Shown here one piece after another: positions 59,660-64,000 of a DNA stretch of 64,000 bases. The notes under the pieces are model-generated. The model made no database searches, was not told where the DNA came from, and saw nothing but the letters and a program-made list of their open reading frames with translations. Position numbers and translations under genes: made by a program. Source of the DNA: Welwitschia mirabilis (lineage: Eukaryota > Gnetophyta > Gnetopsida > Welwitschiales); NCBI GenBank assembly GCA_051453625.1, contig JBOZIK010000001.1, forward strand, positions 79,766,849 through 79,830,848, given 5' to 3'. How positions within the stretch are numbered: position 1 is the stretch's first letter; each line of letters starts with the position of its first letter.

Positions 59660-60587
59660 TCACATATGAGTGATTCAATTGATATATCATTTGTTCCAAT
59701 AATGTCCTTGAATTCTTGTTGAGAAGATGAAATGATTAATTGCTTAAATAAAGAGGGAGTACTAAAGAAAGTATAATTACAAGTTGGGAAGTTGGACCCT
59801 GATTATTTATGAATTAAATATACTCTCCCATCATCATCTTTAAAATGGTCTTCTCCATCATTAATTATCACATGCACACATTCTTTAACTCTACTTGAAC
59901 TTAAGTTAAATACATGATGAGCCGTACTGATATATAAGTAACTAAAACTGATGGCTTCTATTGATTTAGATTCAAACTTATTGATATTTTTTTCATCCTT
60001 TAATATCTCATAGAAAATTTTAGTATTCTAGATATTAAAAAAGTATGGTTGGAAATATAATAAGTAGCATTAAATGAGTTATTCCAAAAACTTTTATTTA
60101 TCTGTTTTTCTTGTAACATTTCTCTCGTTATTTCTTATAGTACATTGTCATTTCTTTTAACTACACCATTTTGTGAAGTATCTTAGAAGTAGTTAGCTCA
60201 TAAATGATGCCTTTATCTCAATACGATAATTTAAACTTCTTATTTTCAATATCCTTATCATGATTACTTCATATTTTCTTAATGTTAAGGATAGTTTCAT
60301 TTTATAATTCTTTTTGAGACACCTTGTATTTATCAAAAGCCTCATTATCATGTTTTAGAAATAATTCCCAAGATAAATTTAGCAATTTCATCAACTATCA
60401 CAAAGTTCCTTTTTTTTTCACTCTCTTTATTTGAAAGACTTTTAATAAGTGCAGGTCTTATCAAGTATAAGTGAAATAAGTCTAAGTCTCTTTAGAATGA
60501 AATTTAGTTAATATTAGTGTAATGCTTTTGTATTTTATTACCTAATTAACATGTGTGACATATTTCTCCTTCAATTGTATTAATATT
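59660..60587 (-). pseudogene. Copia integrase relic, minus strand
   Basis: Around 60175-60115 the minus strand reads SQNGVVKRNDNVL then EITREML, the copia signature PQQNGVVERKNRTL..MARTML. Downstream, about 60000-59820, are NKFESKSIEAISFSYL (family KFDxKSDEGIFLGYS), HHVFNL, VKECVHVIINDGED (family VEESxHVxFDE) and later FKDIIG (family DNIIGD). The zinc-binding and first core parts (60200-60580) are hard to read. The enzyme is dead. Confidence 0.8.
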
Positions 60588-60930
60588 TTACATATCCTTA
60601 ACTAGATTAAGTATAGATATGATATAAATGTTTTTGTAGTTAACATAATTTAGAAATTTATAAATCCCTTGTTTACTAGAGAAGGTAAAATATAAACATT
60701 TATTTCCTAGTGATAGATTAACTAAATAAAATTCTTGATCTAGCTTACCAAAAAGAATTACTCTGCCATTTTTATCTAATACATAAAAATTATAAAAACT
60801 CAAAAGAATGCACATAACTCTATCACAAATTTTGCTTATGTTGGGAAGATTATAAGTCAACCCATTAATTCACAGAATATTATGGATCATAGAAACTTAT
60901 TCACATCCAACAGTTATAATATGTTTCATT
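60588..60930 (-). pseudogene. Copia GAG-pre-integrase domain relic, minus strand
   Basis: An open stretch of 90 codons (60860-60588) reads LTYNLPNISKICDR, FYVLDKNGRVILFGKLDQEFYLVNLS and, at the end, IYKFLNYVNYKNIYIISILNLV. The family pattern is LKHNLLSISQLCD, xDxxGRVILxGxRxxNxYxVxLS and LWHRRLGHVNxKxLxxLxxxxLV. The zinc-ligand His of WHRRLGH have been lost (KFLNY). This is the longest clean copia frame here, but its start codon is chance; it was part of one polyprotein. Confidence 0.8.
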
Positions 60931-61060
60931 ATTACCTTATCATTGTCTCTAAAAGTGATAGTACCTCCATCTCACTTTTTCTTATTGATGACTTTAGTAG
61001 TATTTAATGTTATGTGATTCAAACACCCACTATCAAAGAACTAGTAAACATCATTAATAG
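60931..61060 (-). pseudogene. Copia protease relic, minus strand
   Basis: Minus strand reads FFDSGCLNHITLNTTK (about 61040-60990; family WYLDSGCSRHMTGD) and GTITFRDNDKV (about 60960-60925; family GGxVTFGDN). The active-site D-S-G is intact (61034-61026), in contrast to the gypsy proteases in this window. Confidence 0.8.
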
Positions 61061-61900
61061 AATATAAAGCTATATGATTTAAAAGAATTTTATGAGTGTA
61101 TCATTAATTTTTCAGTATCAAAGCTTGGTTGTTTTTTAATGGACTAAAATTTAGATAAACTACCAAACTTGAAACACATATTACTAACATAACAGTTTAA
61201 CTTAATGTATCCAAACCTGTTAAAAAAATGACATATAACATACCTTCTAATATTTTTACTAAATTGAAAATTATGTGAGTGGGATTGAACATCACTTTAT
61301 TTTTAGAATTTTAAAAGAAACAATTTACCAATTATGATAAATAAGGTCTTGTTTAAGAAGGTACAAATAAAAAATAATTGTACCACTTGAATGCATCCCA
61401 ATCCACTTTTGTTACTAGAAGTTTTTTTCTTGAATAATATGGTATCTGATGAGTGATTAACTATAGATAACTTCAAAAGAATTTTATGTAATTCATGACT
61501 TTTCAATTACAAATACTCACATTCTTATTCCCTAGCTTTTGTGGCTTCTTAAAGATATTTGAACTTCTTAACATAATGTACTACCTTGTTTGCCATATTC
61601 CTTTTTGTATGATTTAGTCTAAATGAGATGACCTTATTTTCTTTCTTAATTCTAGCCACATCTTTTTTAATAAGATTTTTATTCATGAGGATCATTTTTC
61701 TTTTATCATATAATTCTTAATAAGCCTAACTAAGAAGTCATTAGGTTTCTCATTCTTAATATATTCATCATCCACATTTTGCATTTTGTCCTATTCTTAA
61801 CTTTTGATACTTAGAAACTAGTCTTCTTCATCATCATTACTCTTATTAACTACAAGACATAAGGAAATTTTTATTGTAATTCATAAGGTGTAGTTAAATA
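61061..61900 (-). pseudogene. Copia gag C-terminal relic with zinc knuckle, minus strand
   Basis: An open stretch (61506-61303) contains SSNKSGLGCIQV, like the DKxGLGY segment near the end of SIRE/Maximus gag. A zinc knuckle follows at 61233-61192: CHFFNRFGYIKLNC, i.e. CX2CX4HX4C with the second Cys changed to Phe and His to Tyr. Upstream (61510-61900) the minus strand is rich in Lys, Glu and Asn codons with stops, as expected of the coiled gag region, though no exact match was found. Protease lies next on the same strand. Confidence 0.65.
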
Positions 61901-61921
61901 TAATTTAAAATAGATAACATC

Positions 61922-63457
61922 CTCTATTTTCTTATTTTAATTAAGCACTATTTTTTAATTTTATTTTCTCTTTCTTCATTCTCTAATATTATTACCTAGT
62001 AGACACAGTGGAATCTAGGATCAAATCTTACTTATTCCTTTATTATCATTTTTATATTTTGGGAAAAAAAATTATATTATTATTATATATTTAACTATAA
62101 TTAATTTTTAAACTTTTTTAATATATAAATATTAATGATGTCATAAGTTTTAGTTCTTTATTTATTTCTAGTTTTTTGCACATACAAGATATCCTATGAA
62201 TAGTCGAGGAGATGTAAATTTATTATAAACATACAATGGTAAGTTTAAGGATAATACCTAACTAATATAATAGGAGGTTAAAACTCCTATTAATGGCATT
62301 CAAATTTCATATTTGACCATCCTTTAGATGTGAGTTGATTTAAATTTAGGCTCTAAACTATACAACCATGGTTGAGCTCAATTCCATAATCTTAAACTTT
62401 ACCTCATATACCTCTAATATAAGTGACAAGTAGTATGTGAGGTGGATGCATGTTTATAATTAATCCTTGCTTCCTTTAAACTTCCCTAGATGGTGCAACA
62501 TAATTCATGAATGCTAAGGGCTTTTTAGATGTTAAGTCAAAGTAAGTTAATACATGGATAGGATAGAATAGTGATGATCAAATCCACTTTCAGAAGGGTA
62601 TTATTAAAAAATACAATGCAACCCATGTTAATAATGAAATACAAATGTGGATATGATTATTATTTCACTTGTCTTAATTTATTCTTGTTTTGCACATAAA
62701 TGCATGTATAGACTTCTAACTAATGTGGGTCTTTAATGGATTATTTACCTAGTTATAGTAATTTTAATCATCATTACATTAGGAACAATCATAAAAAGAA
62801 ATCAAGCATACTAGAACATCTCTATATTCAAGACTATAATAATGAAAATCTAAATAAAGGAAATATTATTATCTTTTTCATCTAAATAAAGGAAATACTC
62901 CTTTATTTTAGGTTTTTTTAATAATAAAAGTATTTCACATGTATCAAATTACATCTTAATAATGAAATTAAATAAAATTAAACATATCTAGAGCTATGTC
63001 AATCCTAAAAAGATTCTTTCATGCTCATATGACAATCTCCATGGATTGGTGTAACAAAGGTAAATAACAGAAAGTACAACTCAAGCATAATTGTTAAGAT
63101 ATAAATTTTTATCCAAGATTCATATGTCTATGTTATAGATTAATAAAATAAGTAATAAGCCAAAGACTATTTATGTTACTTAAAGTATTAAAGAGAAAAT
63201 TCTTAGAGGCATAAACATAGAAAGTAAGATAAAGATAAATGACAAAAGAAGTATTTCTACAAATAAAATATTATTTCTAGGAATGTTAACCTAAAGGGAC
63301 TCTTATATATATAAATTCCCTATAAAAGTTTACGTAATAATTTTTCTATAATTTAAAGCATTAATTATAACATTTTTGGGCTCTAAGAAGACATCATAGT
63401 TAAAAATAATAATTAATTAATTATAAAGCAAAAAATAAATTATAGTAGTTTTTTCAT
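61922..63457 (-). repeat. Long inverted repeat, right arm
   Basis: Reverse partner of 54446-55925. On the minus strand it leads into the copia gag relic, so it could be that element's LTR or leader; the left arm would then be a second copy in the opposite direction. Homology runs up to 63457, where a gypsy LTR begins, so the arm may have been longer before that insertion. Confidence 0.75.
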
Positions 63458-64000
63458 TGTTGTGCTGCCAACTTACATGTATTTTATAGGGTATTCTGAA
63501 TTGTTTTACAGGAAAATTGATAGATAAATGCTTATTTCTCATGATAATCGAGAAACAGGATGAAAAGGATGGAAATATGTGATTTATAGATAAATTACAA
63601 GAATTCTATGTAAATATGAATAAAAAATATTTTTGGTAGATAATTCCTGCAAACAACAAAGCAACTAGACTAAATTAAAGATCCATTAAAGACCATCATC
63701 CACCTCATCATCCGAACATTAGTAACAATGACTGTGTAACTAGTCAATGATATGTCTCACAGGAGGTCAAATTAGTAGTAGATGAAGATCTAACTATTAG
63801 TTGACATCATCTCCTATATCATCCAGACAACCAAATGGATGACACTATTTTCTGATACTTGCACTGAATATTGATCTAAGTTGTTACCAATTAATTACGA
63901 CTTTTCTTTGCATGGTAATTAGGGTTTTCTGTATGCTTTTCTATCAATTTTCTTTCTTGTTTTGAGTCTATAAATAAAGATCTCTCCCTCGACTCCTAAT
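63458..64000 (+). repeat. Gypsy LTR 5' part, cut by window end
   Basis: Starts TGTTGTGCTGCCAACTTACA, like TGTTGCACTGTCAATTTACA in the other LTRs. It has the CATCTCCTATATCATCCAGAC...GGATGACAC palindromic motif (about 63796-63845) and a TATA box 511 bases in. The rest lies beyond the window. It inserted exactly at the edge of the right inverted-repeat arm. Confidence 0.75.
63969..63976 (+). promoter_or_regulatory. LTR TATA box
   Basis: TATAAATAAAGATCTCTCCC, same octamer and pyrimidine-rich follow-up as at 2743 and 32923. Confidence 0.5.

Noticed and set aside
1-64000. tRNA genes suggested by primer-site sequences
   Set aside because: Only 12-18-base tRNA complements next to LTR ends were found; no cloverleaf or A/B boxes go with them.

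Overview
The window reads as a plant (probably eudicot) nuclear scaffold made almost entirely of old, nested LTR retrotransposons. The evidence is an AT-rich sequence with no long open reading frames, Ty3/gypsy and Ty1/copia gag-pol relics full of stops and frameshifts, two plant-type primer binding sites, and one broken fragment of a plant HECT ubiquitin ligase. I found no intact protein-coding gene, no rRNA or tRNA gene and no CRISPR array. The species cannot be named from the sequence. Seven runs of N (100, 10, 596, 100, 100, 100 and 139 bases) mark assembly joins.

Layout. 1-10493: gypsy debris in both orientations. Two minus-strand LTR copies (1-321 and 9471-10493) enclose plus-strand pieces: the 3' part of an element (422-2196), an LTR (2197-3328), a gag-protease fragment (3338-3830), a second LTR (5723-6963) and another 3' untranslated block (7034-7190). 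10494-18352: a minus-strand chromovirus-like LTR (16412-18352) with a triplicated LTR/primer-site junction, and to its left a HECT (UPL3/UPL4-like) pseudogene (13493-13974). 18353-19185: gypsy LTR fragment. 23035-24719: an uninterrupted chromovirus-like LTR plus primer site.

31431-45791 is the best-resolved part. A second copy of that chromovirus-like LTR is split by a complete but dead Athila/Tat-type gypsy element (32321-45027). That element has two LTRs, a tRNA-Asp-type primer site, gag with a zinc knuckle, protease, reverse transcriptase, RNase H, integrase and a polypurine tract. Its LTRs differ by about 12-13% in a 190-base sample I aligned by hand, mostly by transitions, so the insertion is old. 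The catalytic Asp of protease, RNase H and integrase is each replaced by Asn.

45792-51330: a second degenerate plus-strand gypsy gag-pol. 54446-63457: two inverted, diverged arms of about 1.5 kb (54446-55925 and 61922-63457) around a minus-strand SIRE/Maximus-like copia gag-pol relic (58090-61510). 63458-64000: the start of another gypsy LTR, cut by the window end.

Four gaps are flanked by the same sequence on both sides, and the 139-N gap has exactly the length of the matching stretch in the other LTR. Part of the apparent duplication in 29-45 kb may therefore be an assembly effect. I did not find a new biological system. The points most worth a second look are the HECT fragment beside a retroelement, the repeated Asp-to-Asn losses, the triplicated LTR/primer junction, the recurring GTCGTCCC palindrome and the conserved non-coding block after pol.
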